Assembly: GCA_963669155.1 (NCBI GenBank)
Contig: OZ022580.1
Location: 26,171,394 to 26,235,393 of the forward strand
Direction: 5' to 3'
Length of the DNA stretch: 64,000 bases
Source: Arbacia lixula
Taxonomy: Eukaryota; Echinodermata; Echinoidea; Arbacioida; Arbaciidae
Shown one piece after another: positions 49,481-56,029 of the stretch. The position numbers and the translations under genes are program-made. Positions within the stretch are counted from its first letter, which is position 1, and each line of letters begins with the position of its first letter. The notes beneath the pieces are model-generated. The model was not told the origin of the DNA. It worked only from the letters and a program-made list of their open reading frames with translations, and searched no databases.

Positions 49481-52400
49481 CAGAGAAAGTCATGATGGCA
49501 GTAACTGTCCTGACATTTTACTATGAAATTCAGTTCATTCTAAATCACAGATTAGCATTTTCTGATATGAGTTATTAGTTGTGATACGAATCTCTGCTTG
49601 TATAGACATGCGGAGTATACTGACTGACTGAGTGGACGGCAATTAGACTGCAACTATTTTCATTATCATATTGCAATCAAGTGCCGTATCATTTTAGTTT
49701 ATGAATTTTTTTACACGTGCCAAAGCAAATGGTTTGTTCAGTGGAGTCAAGAGATGTGTACCAACAAGCACCATTAACATGATCAGTGGCTTTCTCCCGC
49801 GACAAAACTTTTAAAACTCGATTTTAGACAACCTCCATGTGATTCGAATGGAAGCATGCCACGCAACAATTCACACACATAACACACTATTCGGAATTGT
49901 ACAATGTGAATAGTGTGTTATGTGTGTGAATTGTTGCGTGTGTGTGTGTATACGCTTGTTTAATTTGTACGTATCTGCAGTCAAATGGCAATAGGGTGCA
50001 GGGTGCGGGGTAAATACACAAAGAATGGAATATGAGATAATACGGAGTTTAAGTGAAGACTCATTTGCAAGAAATGCGAGAGGGCTCAGAGTCTCCCCAC
50101 TTCAGAAGCAATGAAATTCTCTGAAACAAACGTACCTCACGCCGAAGGTCGTCTGCACAAAACTTTGGATGCCGCAGACAAAGAAAATGGTGGAGATGAG
50201 CCTCGATATGTGGGCGATATCCCCCGCGATGCACAGGTGCGGTGCCATAATGAGGGGTAAGGTGATACACCCCCCGAACATGGTGAGCAGGTGCTACAGA
50301 ATCAAACCAAAGCAGAACCAACATAACGCAACAGGTCGGCGGGCATTGCAGAAATAGTGGCTTCGTCTCCCATACCAAATGATATGCTACCCAAAAAATG
50401 TCTACGTGTTTGACTTGCCTAGCTATATGGGGCAGTGCCCCGTGATAATAATAATGATGATGTGTCATGCGATAAGGATCAGAGTAGTACTCATGGTGGT
50501 ATTGGTTTTAAAGATATGAAATTATCTCACGAGTAATGATGATTAGCAAAGCCTCCATTCTATCAAATCAGATATAAAACAAATCTTACTGATTATTATG
50601 TAACAAATTCTTATTTAATGGGATAGTTTACGTCATATATATACTCATGATTTTGAATATAGTCTTTTGTCGTTAAGTCACTAATCGTATTCACATGATA
50701 GTCATGATAGTCAGCCGATGTGAATCAGAATCTTGGACACATGTCAATAGGTAACCAGGTAAATTCAGCTACTTCCCGCTCCTAGGCCTAAACTTTTCTA
50801 GTAAGTACGTGATGATTCTGAACTAACGTCCATCCAACGAAATAGTGCTTTAGCTTCATTTTGAAAAGAAGGGAAATTCATATTGTCATCAGTTTTGTTT
50901 CTCTTTATTTTTTTTTCCTCCAAGAAATATTCTCGAAAGCGAAAGCAATACTGGATTGCATTAATCCATTTCAGTTTCTTTTAAAAACAAAATCGTATCA
51001 TATCAACCTTGGTTTGACCATGAGTGCCAAATTGCCAGAAGGAAATATTTTACAATAAAAAGTAGACTTAAGGGTAAGGAGCATGCAGGTCCAGACTCTG
51101 ATGTCAGTCTTGACGTGGAAAGGAAGACTTACAAAAAGTTGTTGAGACATAAGAGGAGATTATTTATAACAACATTAAATGAAAACTTACGTTCTTTGAA
51201 GAAAAATAATCCCTCAGAATATTGGTCAATATTAAAGAAAGGTGAAAGAAAAGCTCCTACTAGCGATAAAATTAAATTAAATGTATTTGTGGATCATTTT
51301 AAACTCCTGGGGAATACAGATAATGTTCCAGTCTTAGAGAGCTCAAAGAATGAATTGCACTTTCAGCCTGTTTCAAACAGTCCTGATTATGACAATGACA
51401 TTCTGAATATTCCAATTACTGTGGAAGAAACCTTGTTGATCATTAAGAAATTGAAAAATGGTAAGACCTCTGGTATTGATTTAATGAGGAATGAATTTCT
51501 GAAAAATTGTCCTTCCTCTGTTATGCACATTATTGTTTCTTTGTTCAATGCTGTACTAGATAGTGGTGTTATCCCTACTGACTGGTGTGCTGGAATCATT
51601 ATTCCAATATTTAAGAATAAGGGTGATGTTAAAAACCCTGACAACTATAGAGGTATAACCTTGTTAAGCTGTTTGGGGAAGTTGTTCACCTCAATTCTTA
51701 ACCATAGAATTACTGGATATCTAGAAAGAAATTCCACAATTGGTGAGGAACAAGCTGGTTTCCGTTCAGGTTACTCAACAACTGACCATGTATTTACACT
51801 GAAATGTATAATTGATATTTATCTACAGCAAAAAAAAGCGTTTATATTGTGCATTCATTGACTACAAAAAAGCTTTTGATTTGATTGATAGATCCTCCTT
51901 ATGGTTGAAAATGTTGAAGTCAGGTGTAAATGGAAAAGTTTTCACTGTTATCAAAAACATATATGGCTATGCCAAATCTTGCGTAAGCGTAAAGGGAAAA
52001 CTTTCAGACTACTTTTCATGCAATGTAGGGGTACGGCAAGGAGAAAATCTGTCTCCGCTTTTATTTGCGTTGTTTTTAAACGATTTTGATAAACACATTG
52101 GCAGATTGTATAGCGGTCTCCATTCGTTATCTGCCTTGGTAGATTCACATGTAAGCGAAGATGAAATAGAGGCGTTTTCTAGATTATTCTGCTTATTATA
52201 TGCCGATGACACCCTCATTTTCGCTGAAAGTCCAGAGGAGCTTCAAATTGCATTGCATGGAGTTGAGGAGTACTGCTCGAAATGGCATCTTCAAGTTAAC
52301 ACTAGTAAAACAAAAATTGTAATTTTCTCCCGAGGAAAAGTGAGGAAGGTACAATCATTCATATTTAATGGTGAAGAGTTGGAGATTGTTTATGATTTTG

Positions 52401-54367
52401 TTTATTTAGGAGTGAAATTCAACTACAATGGCAGCTTCAAGAAGGCCATCACAAAGCAAGTGATTCAGGCTCAAAAGGCTTTATTTAGTATGCTAGTTAA
52501 AGCAAAGAGATTGCAGTTATCTATAGATACTCAATGTGAATTATTTGATCGTATCGTGCTACCGATTTTGTTGTATGGAAGCGAGGTCTGGGGATACGAA
52601 AATATAAGTCAAATTGAAGTATTTCACAGAAAGTTTTTAAGAACTATTCTACATGTTAATAAATGCACTCCCGACTGCATGGTTTATGGTGAAACTGGTC
52701 GATGTGTAATTCTAAACCATGTCAAATGCAGAATGGTTGGGTTTTGGTTAAGGATCATCAAAGGGGAACAAACTAAGCACTCATTTTTACTTTACCGCCT
52801 TTCAAAATGTTTGAGCCAAAATGAAGACTTGAATTCAGCATCAAATTGGTTACGCTATGTTGAAGATATATTGAACAATGCAGGATTTGCTAATGTGTGG
52901 TCATCTCAGAGTCATGGATTTAAATCTGAATGGGTACTGAAAGCATTGAAATTGAGACTAGCTGATATCTTTAAACAGGACTGGAAAGCTACAATATGGA
53001 GTAACCGATTATGTTCCAATTATAGAATGTTTAAAGGCCTATTGGAACTGGAAAAGTATCTGCTGTTTCTTAATAGTAAAGATGCTACTACTTTGTGTAA
53101 ATTCAGATGTAGATCACACAGTTTACCTGTAAATAATAATAGGTTTGACTCAGACATGTCGCAGGATGATATATGCACACTCTGCTTGTCAGATACAGGG
53201 GATGAATTCCATTATATATTTGTTTGTCCTTTCTTTTTGGAAGAGAGAAAGTTATATTTACAGAATTCAGTATTACGTAGCCATAGACCTAGCTCTATAG
53301 AAATGGAGAAACTTTTTAAGATGCAAGACTCTTGCCAGTTGAGGAAACTTGTAAAATTTATTAACATAATCATGAATCATTTTAGTCATGAACCAAAAAG
53401 AAGTGATTTTGTTGATGTTACTGTTCAGCGTCAAGAACATGTAGTTACACGTAGTAGTAGAATTGTAAGAAATCCTGTGCGCTTGGTGTTGTAAATACTG
53501 AAGAAGTTATGTACTCTATTTACTTTATGTATTTGTATGTATTCATGTTATTGTATATCATTGTAAATATGTTGAACTCTCATACCCCGAGAGGGGGTCG
53601 ATAGAGTTGATAAAATCTTATCTTATCTTATCTTATCTTATCTTATCAATTAACATAATAATACATTCGTATAAAATCACACCTCCATAATACATCTTTG
53701 TTTTTATGAAACTCACAAAAGGGGAAATTGCATCATCATAACAACCTTCCATCGTTTGAGAAAAAAAAATGTTGATCTATAAATTCAATTTTCCTATTTG
53801 TTTATTGTTTATATATCTCATAGTAAGATTCGAAACTTCCAGTTGAGTTGAAGGGGTACTTTGAAATCCACGGGGGGGGGGGGGGGGGTCAACGACACAC
53901 CTTAAGCTAGATGATATAACTTGAAGAAGGTAGTTTTATTACATGCACGTTTTTTTTTATACACCATTGCATTAAAACTTGTGATTCATTTACAAATAAT
54001 TACAGACATTGCCCAGCTTCTATCAACCTACCCTCCCGTTAGTCTCAGACACAAAACCCTGAAACACTACACACATACATACACACACACACACGCTTCA
54101 TCCTCGTCTGTCTATCTCGTTCAGAATTACGTTGATGACATAAATATGATATTGAACAAGTTTCTGTACCTGAAATGCAATGATGATAGTTGAGTACCAG
54201 GGAGGGTTATCTCCTAGCTTGTACGTCAGCCCACTCTCGAGCTTCTGTAAGACGGCGTCGGCTCTTTTCTGAACCTCTAAATCTTTCAACTTTCCATCAT
54301 CGCCTTCTCCTACCGTCGCAAGACGAACGATGTCGTTGTCGGTGTCGTAGATGACTCCGTCCGTCAT
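18474..54367 (-). CDS. SLC23-family nucleobase/ascorbate transporter, 12 coding exons
   Basis: Multi-pass plasma-membrane permease of the nucleobase-ascorbate transporter (NAT/SLC23) family; vertebrate SVCT1/2 members carry Na+ and ascorbate, others nucleobases. Exons (- strand order): 54367-54170, 50293-50136, 48889-48801, 48241-48165, 35629-35448, 34066-33946, 31147-30991, 25003-24750, 24277-24148, 22307-22164, 21010-20915, 18751-18474. Every intron is GT..AG and all phases fit, giving 1884 nt (627 residues plus TAG), near the usual ~600. Seen: NPPWY before TM1, conserved Gln66-His67 in [48 protein letters not shown]-type NAT motif region at 403-412, [22 protein letters not shown], and the C-terminal [14 protein letters not shown] typical of animal SLC23. 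The start is the first ATG of an open frame with no upstream ATG before a stop. Odd: Asp353 and Ser403 replace usual substrate-site residues. Family certain; substrate unknown. Confidence 0.93.
18921..18966 (+). repeat. four copies of GGTCATGCA
   Basis: AGGTCATGCAT, AGGTCATGCAATT, GGTCATGCAAT and AGGTCATGCAT in series, spaced 9-13 bp, in SLC23 intron 11 near its 5' side of exon 12. Confidence 0.7.
19565..19640. repeat. GGCGGCCATTTT hairpin family, copy 1
   Basis: ACGGCGGCCATTTTGAAAAA with complementary AAATGGCTGCC, preceded by TCAATACTTCATTTC. A relative with the same left context lies at 21730..21845. Confidence 0.5.
19640..20041 (+). mobile_element. TTAA-type foldback MITE, copy 1 (left end truncated)
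   Basis: Inner arms share CGAGGTGCTCTCCTATATG and its complement. The right end reaches TTTCAGGTTGAACTATCCCTG, but the left outer end is missing. It lies in SLC23 intron 11. The same family occurs at 26608 and 30350. Confidence 0.75.
20125..20790. repeat. ACTCG/CGAGT inverted word array (large copy)
   Basis: From 20150 to about 20430 the word ACTCG (often AACTCGTG) recurs about every 10 bp. From about 20450 to 20730 the complement CGAGT (often CGAGTTGC) recurs instead. The conserved right flank GAGTCACTTTTGCAA is shared with 58255..58430. It lies in SLC23 intron 11. Confidence 0.75.
20915..21010 (-). CDS. SLC23 exon 11
   Basis: A 96 bp exon, residues 504-535: [18 protein letters not shown] and GFILDNTIA. 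The split Gly completes the family motif DNTxxGTPEERG with exon 12. The acceptor is GCGTCAG; the donor is GTTAGG, a weaker match than the others. Confidence 0.92.
21730..21845. repeat. GGCGGCCATTTT hairpin family, copy 2
   Basis: TTCAATACTACTTTTCCATG then GGCGGCCATTT and complementary AAATGGCCGCTATG; resembles 19500..19620 in order of words. Confidence 0.5.
22164..22307 (-). CDS. SLC23 exon 10
   Basis: A 144 bp exon, residues 456-503: [36 protein letters not shown] and GAINT. The acceptor CCAATAG at 22308 is preferred over an internal CAG 14 bases downstream because only it keeps the MVTSVG segment aligned with the family's MITAVG. Confidence 0.93.
22390..22470 (+). repeat. (GGA)n microsatellite
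   Basis: About 80 bp of GAGGAG triplets with few interruptions, at the 5' edge of SLC23 intron 9. Confidence 0.9.
22897..23075 (+). repeat. (GA)n microsatellite
   Basis: About 180 bp of GA with G-run interruptions, next to the CAGGG MITE copy 2. Confidence 0.9.
23087..23808 (+). mobile_element. MITE with CAGGG-type ends, copy 2 (SLC23 intron 9)
   Basis: Ends CAGGGAGGTGTTACGAAGGA and the complement of CAGGGACGTGTTATGGAAGG form imperfect terminal inverted repeats of about 20 bp. The flanks TAGAGAC and GAGAGAC are a near-match 7 bp duplication. The body aligns by eye over its full length with 525..1235 reversed. Confidence 0.8.
23876..23962 (+). repeat. (TATC)/(TATTTATC)n microsatellite
   Basis: TATCTATT and TATC units over about 85 bp. 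Confidence 0.88.
24148..24277 (-). CDS. SLC23 exon 9
   Basis: A 130 bp exon, residues 413-455: [20 protein letters not shown] to [12 protein letters not shown], the TM9-TM10 helix pair. The acceptor is TTTCAG, the donor GTGAGT, and the end is phase 1. Confidence 0.95.
24424..24660 (+). repeat. dispersed repeat pair, copy 1 (SLC23 intron 8)
   Basis: Shares GTCAATTGATAGTCCGAG-like start, CGCGCGTACTCAAAA, ACGCGTTAGGACTG and TTGACCAATCATATAGCAAC with 37308..37496. Non-coding. Confidence 0.75.
24750..25003 (-). CDS. SLC23 exon 8 (TM8 and NAT motif)
   Basis: The largest core exon, residues 328-412: [26 protein letters not shown], the Pro/Ala-rich loop, [19 protein letters not shown], then [14 protein letters not shown]. 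It carries both substrate-site positions, Asp353 (family usually Glu in ESIGD) and Ser403 (family usually Q, E or P before N-x-G). The donor is GTTCGA. Confidence 0.96.
25004..26607. other. SLC23 intron 7, 3'-side part without genes
   Basis: No exon-like frame seen. A G-run at 25296..25318 and GC-richer 26440..26600 with a weak tRNA-like box pattern (rejected as a tRNA). Confidence 0.45.
26690..28514 (+). CDS. LINE reverse transcriptase ORF (open, 5'-truncated)
   Basis: An uninterrupted frame of about 600 codons of retrotransposon sequence: [36 protein letters not shown], the first catalytic Asp in [40 protein letters not shown], and the [11 protein letters not shown] thumb motif. The frame continues upstream to an ATG at 26448, but that part is unrelated DNA and MITE arm. 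The endonuclease domain is absent, so the copy could not mobilise itself although the RT looks intact. Confidence 0.88.
26690..28842 (+). mobile_element. 5'-truncated LINE inserted into a foldback MITE, within SLC23 intron 7
   Basis: The insertion begins about 26690, inside the left arm of a MITE whose intact form is seen at 30350, and ends in a (ATGAA)n tail near 28840, where the MITE resumes (GGTTGGACGAAAATCGG). A short AAGGTT-like sequence sits at both junctions, consistent with a target-site duplication. The inserted DNA encodes a long open RT antisense to SLC23. Little decay is seen, so it is younger than the other LINE copies here. Confidence 0.88.
29465..29755 (+). repeat. homopolymer G, homopolymer C and (CT)n cluster
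   Basis: Repeated G and C runs of up to 20 bases with short repeated spacers (CACTATTTTCGGACC) and a terminal (CT)n tract. The spacers indicate duplication within the cluster. In SLC23 intron 7. Confidence 0.85.
30350..30855 (+). mobile_element. TTAA-type foldback MITE, copy 3 (intact arms)
   Basis: About 0.5 kb with arms of ~200 bp. TTCACCCTGAAATTATTTTG at the left meets its complement at 30822..30843. GTGACGTCACGTGCGAGGTG is mirrored at 30690..30722. Confidence 0.82.
30991..31147 (-). CDS. SLC23 exon 7
   Basis: A 157 bp exon, residues 276-327 plus 1 nt: [20 protein letters not shown], then the extracellular loop with YQVRTDANK and WFRVPYP. The Gly codon is split with exon 8, giving VPYPGQWGLP. 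The donor is GTATCA. Confidence 0.95.
32182..33030 (+). mobile_element. MITE with CAGGG-type ends, copy 3, long-arm variant (SLC23 intron 6)
   Basis: Starts CAGGGAGGTCTTAGG and ends CATCCTCCCTG. Unlike copies 1, 2 and 4, both ends carry the same subterminal sequence (GACATTTAGCGGATGTCAAC near 32322 and its diverged complement near 32935), so it folds back over at least 150 bp. Confidence 0.65.
33152..33828 (+). mobile_element. MITE with CAGGG-type ends, copy 4 (SLC23 intron 6)
   Basis: Starts CAGGGAGGTGTTAGTACGG and ends TAACAATGTCCCTG, same family and orientation as copies 2 and 3, about 120 bp downstream of copy 3. No convincing target duplication is visible. Confidence 0.7.
33946..34066 (-). 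CDS. SLC23 exon 6
   Basis: A 121 bp exon, residues 235-275: [16 protein letters not shown], then a cysteine-bearing loop to VPVFRLFP. It corresponds to the ILFSQYL segment of SVCTs. A pyrimidine tract and CAG precede it; the donor is GTAAGC. Confidence 0.9.
34067..35447. other. SLC23 intron 5
   Basis: AT-rich, apparently unique. TTGATTGATTAGTTGACT-like short repeats near 34830..34870. Nothing else recognised. Confidence 0.45.
35448..35629 (-). CDS. SLC23 exon 5
   Basis: A 182 bp exon, residues 175-234 plus 2 nt: [36 protein letters not shown] and [10 protein letters not shown], all strongly SLC23-like. The donor is GTGAGT, the acceptor TTGTACAG. Confidence 0.95.
35778..35957 (+). mobile_element. 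foldback MITE, GGGGGTGTTTCACC ends (SLC23 intron 4)
   Basis: Left GGGGGTGTTTCACCAAGCTG and right complement GGGGGGTGTTCACCAAGCTG. The subterminal GTTCGTAAGTTACGAACGAC is mirrored at 35908..35940. 180 bp, non-coding. Confidence 0.8.
36255..36330 (+). repeat. isolated monomer of the 68 bp satellite
   Basis: TAATTGCATTATGTTCATGG, TATATGTAAATATTCAC and CCCCTTGCGCAACATA align with the unit, diverged. Confidence 0.55.
36640..36838 (+). mobile_element. foldback element (SLC23 intron 4)
   Basis: GGACGAACTATCACTTCC, then GCGATCTGGATG and CTATCTTTCC, pair with GGAAAGATAG, CATTCAGATCGC and GGAAGTGATAGTTCGTC. Arms of 60-90 bp with mismatches and no clear ends. Confidence 0.65.
37308..37496 (+). repeat. 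dispersed repeat pair, copy 2 (SLC23 intron 4)
   Basis: Same orientation as 24424..24660. It lacks about 40 bp of that copy in the middle and keeps CCTAGAGTGTAACGA and the AACATTCTTAGTATGTGGAA end. Confidence 0.75.
38148..39105 (+). repeat. ~68 bp satellite, about 14 units (SLC23 intron 4)
   Basis: Unit contains CAATTGCACTGT, then either CTCCATGGTATATGTGAAC or ATTTATTGTAAATGTGAAC, then TGAAATCACCCCATTGCGCA. The two unit types interleave. Isolated monomers occur at 36255..36330 and 46266..46345. Confidence 0.93.
39106..39540 (+). repeat. unclassified repeat next to the 68 bp satellite (GTAGGGGAGAGCGG)
   Basis: Starts TGTAGGGGAGAGCGGTGCAA directly after the last satellite unit. It has several GGGGTAA..GCGGAC/CCGGACA words (39110..39160 and 39470..39500). 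The complement CCGCTCTCCCCTAC precedes the isolated monomer at 46266, so the sequence travels with the satellite. Confidence 0.5.
40247..40365 (+). mobile_element. short element with ACACTAAAAAAT ends and GGGTACA words
   Basis: Left CACACTAAAAAATCAGGGTA and right GGTACATTTTTTAGTCC are inverted copies, with GGGGTACAAAG and its complement inside. A larger relative lies at 43895..44365. Confidence 0.55.
40640..40836 (+). promoter_or_regulatory. promoter-like / 5' exon candidate for the nested gene
   Basis: A CpG-richer island in AT-rich surroundings with a CCAAT motif (GGCCAATCGG near 40670), ending at a donor-like GTAAGC at 40837. It lies ~530 bp upstream of the first nested exon, and the only ATGs within it are quickly stopped, so any exon here would be mostly untranslated. 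Inference only. Confidence 0.3.
41145..41262 (+). repeat. (GT)n microsatellite
   Basis: GT dinucleotides with GGGT interruptions just upstream of the first nested exon. Confidence 0.9.
41366..41533 (+). CDS. exon of an unrecognised nested gene (basic, NLS-like)
   Basis: Lies inside SLC23 intron 4 on the opposite strand. It is bounded by TTCTGTAG and GAG/GTAAAA and is 168 nt, exactly 56 codons, open throughout: [16 protein letters not shown], a middle with DDVARNRTF, and an end with PVKRKKR resembling a nuclear localisation signal. Both ends are phase 0, matching the next candidate exon at 42646. The frame is judged by length, splice sites and composition, not by a known domain. No start codon exon could be identified. 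Confidence 0.5.
41774..42152 (+). mobile_element. TTAA MITE with AGGGAGAAGGC ends
   Basis: AGGGAGAAGGCGCCGGCAAC at the left and the complement of AGGGAGAAGGCACCAGCAAC at the right, both flanked by TTAA (41770-41773 and 42153-42156). The 379 bp element has inverted repeats of at least 40 bp and is non-coding. Confidence 0.85.
42157..42545 (+). mobile_element. TTAA MITE with AGTGATAGGCTAACATT ends
   Basis: Perfect terminal repeats AGTGATAGGCTAACATT and complement, TTAA at 42153-42156 and 42546-42549. It abuts the previous MITE and shares one TTAA with it. 389 bp, non-coding. Confidence 0.87.
42646..42767 (+). CDS. second exon of the nested gene ([10 protein letters not shown]...DRMKRTR)
   Basis: 122 nt between TGTGCAG and a GTACAT donor, starting in phase 0: [20 protein letters not shown], then [17 protein letters not shown]. 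The pattern (acidic DD, S-x-x-x-H-V, L-K, K-x-x-P-D, D-R-M-x-R-T) resembles a segment I recall from large uncharacterised families in fish and marine invertebrates, sometimes annotated SAMD3-like. That family link is from memory and tentative. The sequence downstream to about 43.7 kb shows no further clear exon, so the gene is incomplete, unfinished in this window, or a decayed fragment. Confidence 0.5.
43725..43885 (+). repeat. (GT)n microsatellite, interrupted
   Basis: TGTG tracts separated by unique words, adjoining the GGGTACAA word array. Confidence 0.8.
43895..44365. repeat. GGGTACAA/TTGTACCC inverted word array
   Basis: Some 25 irregularly spaced GGGTRCAA or complementary TTGYACCC words (for example GGGTGCAAAATTGCACCCC at 44150). 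A nearly exact ~85 bp internal duplication runs 44149..44235 and 44228..44300. The right end ATTTCTTAGTGTGTAG is the complement of the start of the element at 40247. Confidence 0.7.
44722..44940 (+). repeat. 86 bp tandem repeat, 2.5 units
   Basis: GCTGTTGATTCAAGAATATG starts at 44722, 44808 and 44894 (period 86). Each unit holds a short palindrome (ACACATACGTGTATGT or variant) and the inverted pair TCTGAATTTCAGA. Confidence 0.9.
44945..45060 (+). repeat. three TGTAATTACAGC palindromic words
   Basis: CTAATTACAGCT, TGTAATTACAGCG and TGTAATTACAGCT spaced 40-60 bp, with related TTTTGCT/AGCAAAAC sequence between them. Confidence 0.5.
45617..45700 (+). repeat. (ATT)n microsatellite
   Basis: Imperfect ATT/ATC triplets over about 80 bp in SLC23 intron 4. 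Confidence 0.8.
46255..46345 (+). repeat. isolated monomer of the 68 bp satellite with its flank
   Basis: CCGCTCTCCCCTAC followed by CCATGGTTTATGTGAACGTC and CGTTGCGCAACATTATGAT; same family as 38148..39105. Confidence 0.65.
48165..48241 (-). CDS. SLC23 exon 4 (extracellular loop)
   Basis: A 77 bp exon joining the split Asp codon to [10 protein letters not shown]...FRTRMQE, which runs directly into VQGALLV of exon 5, matching the IREVQGA junction of SLC23 proteins. It carries an N-glycosylation sequon (NST) in the loop that is glycosylated in SVCTs. Donor GTAAAG, acceptor AATGTAG. Confidence 0.85.
48435..48790 (+). repeat. ATC/ACC triplet minisatellite filling SLC23 intron 3
   Basis: About 350 bp of ATC-, ACC- and TCA-rich triplets with a longer ~120 bp repeated block (ACCAACACTCCCACCATTAT occurs at about 48640 and 48750). 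Because the period is 3, frames stay open on both strands. Confidence 0.88.
48801..48889 (-). CDS. SLC23 exon 3 (LPIVQG segment)
   Basis: An 89 bp exon from the split Arg codon ([12 protein letters not shown]) to [11 protein letters not shown]. The acceptor is CTGACAG, the donor GTGAGT. The reading frame runs on past the donor into a trinucleotide minisatellite (see findings). Confidence 0.9.
48922..49291 (+). mobile_element. TTAA foldback MITE, ~180 bp arms (SLC23 intron 2)
   Basis: AGGGCATAAATTATATTGTA at the left and the complement of AGGGCATATACTGTACTG at the right, flanked by TTAA on both sides. The arms run to a centre at about 49110 (AATGTTCGGGCCGAACATT), making the whole element a hairpin, and contain TTTGAGGGCAAATAACTTTC matching across arms. 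Confidence 0.87.
49340..49482 (+). repeat. (AGT)n microsatellite
   Basis: AGT triplets with AAT and AGA variants. Confidence 0.9.
49861..49939. repeat. perfect 32 bp inverted repeat
   Basis: Arms 49861..49892 and 49908..49939 are exact complements around a 15 nt loop; starts ACGCAACAATTCACACAC. Confidence 0.97.
50136..50293 (-). CDS. SLC23 exon 2 (TM1-TM2)
   Basis: Residues 67-118 plus 2 nt: [18 protein letters not shown] to QTTFGVR. The acceptor is CTGTAG, the donor GTACGT. QTTFGVR followed by LPIVQG in the next exon is the expected SLC23 order. Confidence 0.93.
51010..51861 (+). pseudogene. LINE ORF2 fragment, pre-RT linker and RT N-terminal half
   Basis: Reads through PWFDHEC, a basic linker, the [11 protein letters not shown] block, [31 protein letters not shown] and [12 protein letters not shown], then terminates just past an A8 tract. 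It is joined by a +/-1 frameshift to the frame beginning at 51812. Confidence 0.85.
51812..53494 (+). pseudogene. LINE ORF2 fragment, RT catalytic half and C-terminal zinc motif
   Basis: Residue 17 is the first catalytic Asp ([10 protein letters not shown]), followed by [20 protein letters not shown] and the YADD box at residues 130-133. A long thumb/connector follows, then near the end CTLC...EFHYIFVC, a Cx2C-H-C motif seen at the C-terminus of many LINE ORF2 proteins. All catalytic residues are present; the break is only the upstream frameshift at the A8 run. Confidence 0.88.
54170..54367 (-). CDS. SLC23 exon 1 (start codon, cytosolic N-terminus, start of TM1)
   Basis: Encodes residues 1-66, an acidic cytosolic leader followed by [13 protein letters not shown]. 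The ATG at 54367-54365 is the first in frame; codons upstream stay open without another Met until a TAA near 54510. The donor after CAG reads GTACAG and the exon ends on a codon boundary. Confidence 0.88.
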
Positions 54368-54981
54368 GTTGTCAGTGAGATCGGACGTCAAGACCCGGAG
54401 TAGATGTCGACTCAACGAAATGAATGTTATCGCTGTACAAGCTCGACTGGTTGAAATCGTGTGTGATAAGACTTGGCTCGAGTTGTTTTGATTTGAGCTG
54501 ATATGAATTTATATTATTCAGAGATACTACGATGACAATACCAACTCTCAGGCGAAACGAACGCGATTGTTCTGAAAGTCTATCGCCACGGATTCAAGTC
54601 AATCTCTAGTAATTTGCTTGTAGAGGTTCAAGGGTTGGCTCTATCAGTGTATACTGAATCCGACTCTTTCGGTTTGAGAAATCAAGTACTTTAATCTAAA
54701 GTACTTCCGCCGTTTAAAAAAGGTAATATTATCGCGTGTACTAAATTACAAGCATTACGGAATTTTATACCGCAAAAAGAATAAACGGAAAAAATACTGG
54801 TGTTTTTTTAACAGGAAATCATTTCCTGTATCGTAGTCTGGTTTTCAGGCAGTTGAACATTAATAAACCAAACTGAAAATAGAGTTAAGTACGCATAACA
54901 CACGTCATCATTCTCTTCTCATCTCTCTGTGCGGAGAACGAATCGAGAATGGTTAGCCTTTATTGCTGTCAACGGCAATAG

Positions 54982-55058
54982 AGAGAAAGAGAGAGAGAGG
55001 GGGAGAGAGACTGGGAGGAAGAGAGAGAGAGAGAGAGAGAGAGGAGGAGGAGGAGGAG
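54982..55058 (+). repeat. (GA)n and (GGA)n microsatellite
   Basis: GAGA tracts then GGAGGA triplets, about 0.6 kb upstream of the SLC23 start codon. Confidence 0.85.
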
Positions 55059-55224
55059 CGAAAGCAAAAAAGTGTGTGGGGGGTTGGGATGATTAGAGAG
55101 CACTAGCTTAACCAGAGAAGAGAAGGAGGGTCAAAGGACAGCTCCCCCCCCCCCCGTAAGTAATCATGGTAATGCGTTCGAGGGAATTTTTACACAAGAG
55201 ACATTTTGACGGCACAATGGACAT

Positions 55225-55392
55225 TTTTGTCATGTAGTTACTAGACTTGTGCTTAGTGTTATGATACTGACGAAGTTGAATACTGTTATTTGTATATCAA
55301 TATGTTCGGGCTATCATAGATCATTGTTAACATATTATCTCTCAAGAGGGAGTCGATAGAGTTCGTAAAATATAATCTTGATTTATCTTATG
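55225..55392 (+). mobile_element. 3'-end fragment of the (TTATC)-tailed LINE
   Basis: Resembles 53510..53640, including the GTCGATAGAGTT segment and a terminal TTATCTTAT. Only the 3' UTR remains, as expected of severe 5' truncation. Confidence 0.65.
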
Positions 55393-55599
55393 GCAGGTTC
55401 CAAATTAAGATATTTCATTTTGCGACAAAATGGCCCGTGTCACGACAAAATATTCCTTAATAAAAAAAGAAATACAAAACTATACATGCGTTTAATTGAT
55501 TTTTTCTCTGGTTGCTCTTTTCGCTAGCCCGTATAAATGTATACATGTATATTAAAATCGCTAAGTTACTTATAAACGTCCATTCCTTTTTTACAGCGA

Positions 55600-56025
55600 C
55601 CTTTCCACCTGTCGAAAACGAACAGATTATTTGGAAAAATATTCCCAAACTTATACTTTCAATACTCGCAAAAAAACTAAATTCCCCTTGCCGTTCTGCT
55701 GTTTGCATCTATATTCTATTCACTATAAAGGAGCAACGTTTTGGAATTCTTTTGATTCAAATATTGAATTCAGATATTGAACATAGTGTCTATTTTTGTA
55801 TTCTCACTCTCTCTGTTATGTGAAGTCATGTACAGAGTGGCACAGATAGCTGTGATATAACGCACTCTACACAAGAGCAGGTAACTTGATCGTACCGATA
55901 ACTCAGGCAGGTCGCAAGGTAATTTTGCTCCACAACCAAGTTATAATCTCTTTTATATCATTGGCATGATAAGAGCGATCGGTAGTTGTATGACCATGCT
56001 TGGGTGGTGCGTATAGTCACAGATT
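55600..56025 (+). mobile_element. decayed relative of the LINE at 10835
   Basis: Carries the RT C-terminal segment (TATTCCCAAAC, CTTTCAATACTCG, TTGCCGTTCTG) corresponding to 11690..11850. It is then fused to the 3' UTR segment with TAACTTGATCGT and GGCAGGTCGCAAGG that matches 12350..12480. An internal deletion separates the two, and the coding part is broken by stops. Confidence 0.75.
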
Positions 56026-56029
56026 AGAC

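Larger units (their letters stand above)
50955..53640 (+). mobile_element. 5'-truncated LINE with C-terminal zinc motif, in SLC23 intron 1
   Basis: Starts near 50955, upstream of the RT ([15 protein letters not shown]), and continues through the whole RT to a stop at 53494. A short 3' UTR ends in a (TTATC)n tail at about 53640. Orientation is opposite to SLC23. One frameshift splits the ORF at an A8 run near 51831. A second 3'-end fragment of the same family lies at 55225..55392. Confidence 0.9.
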
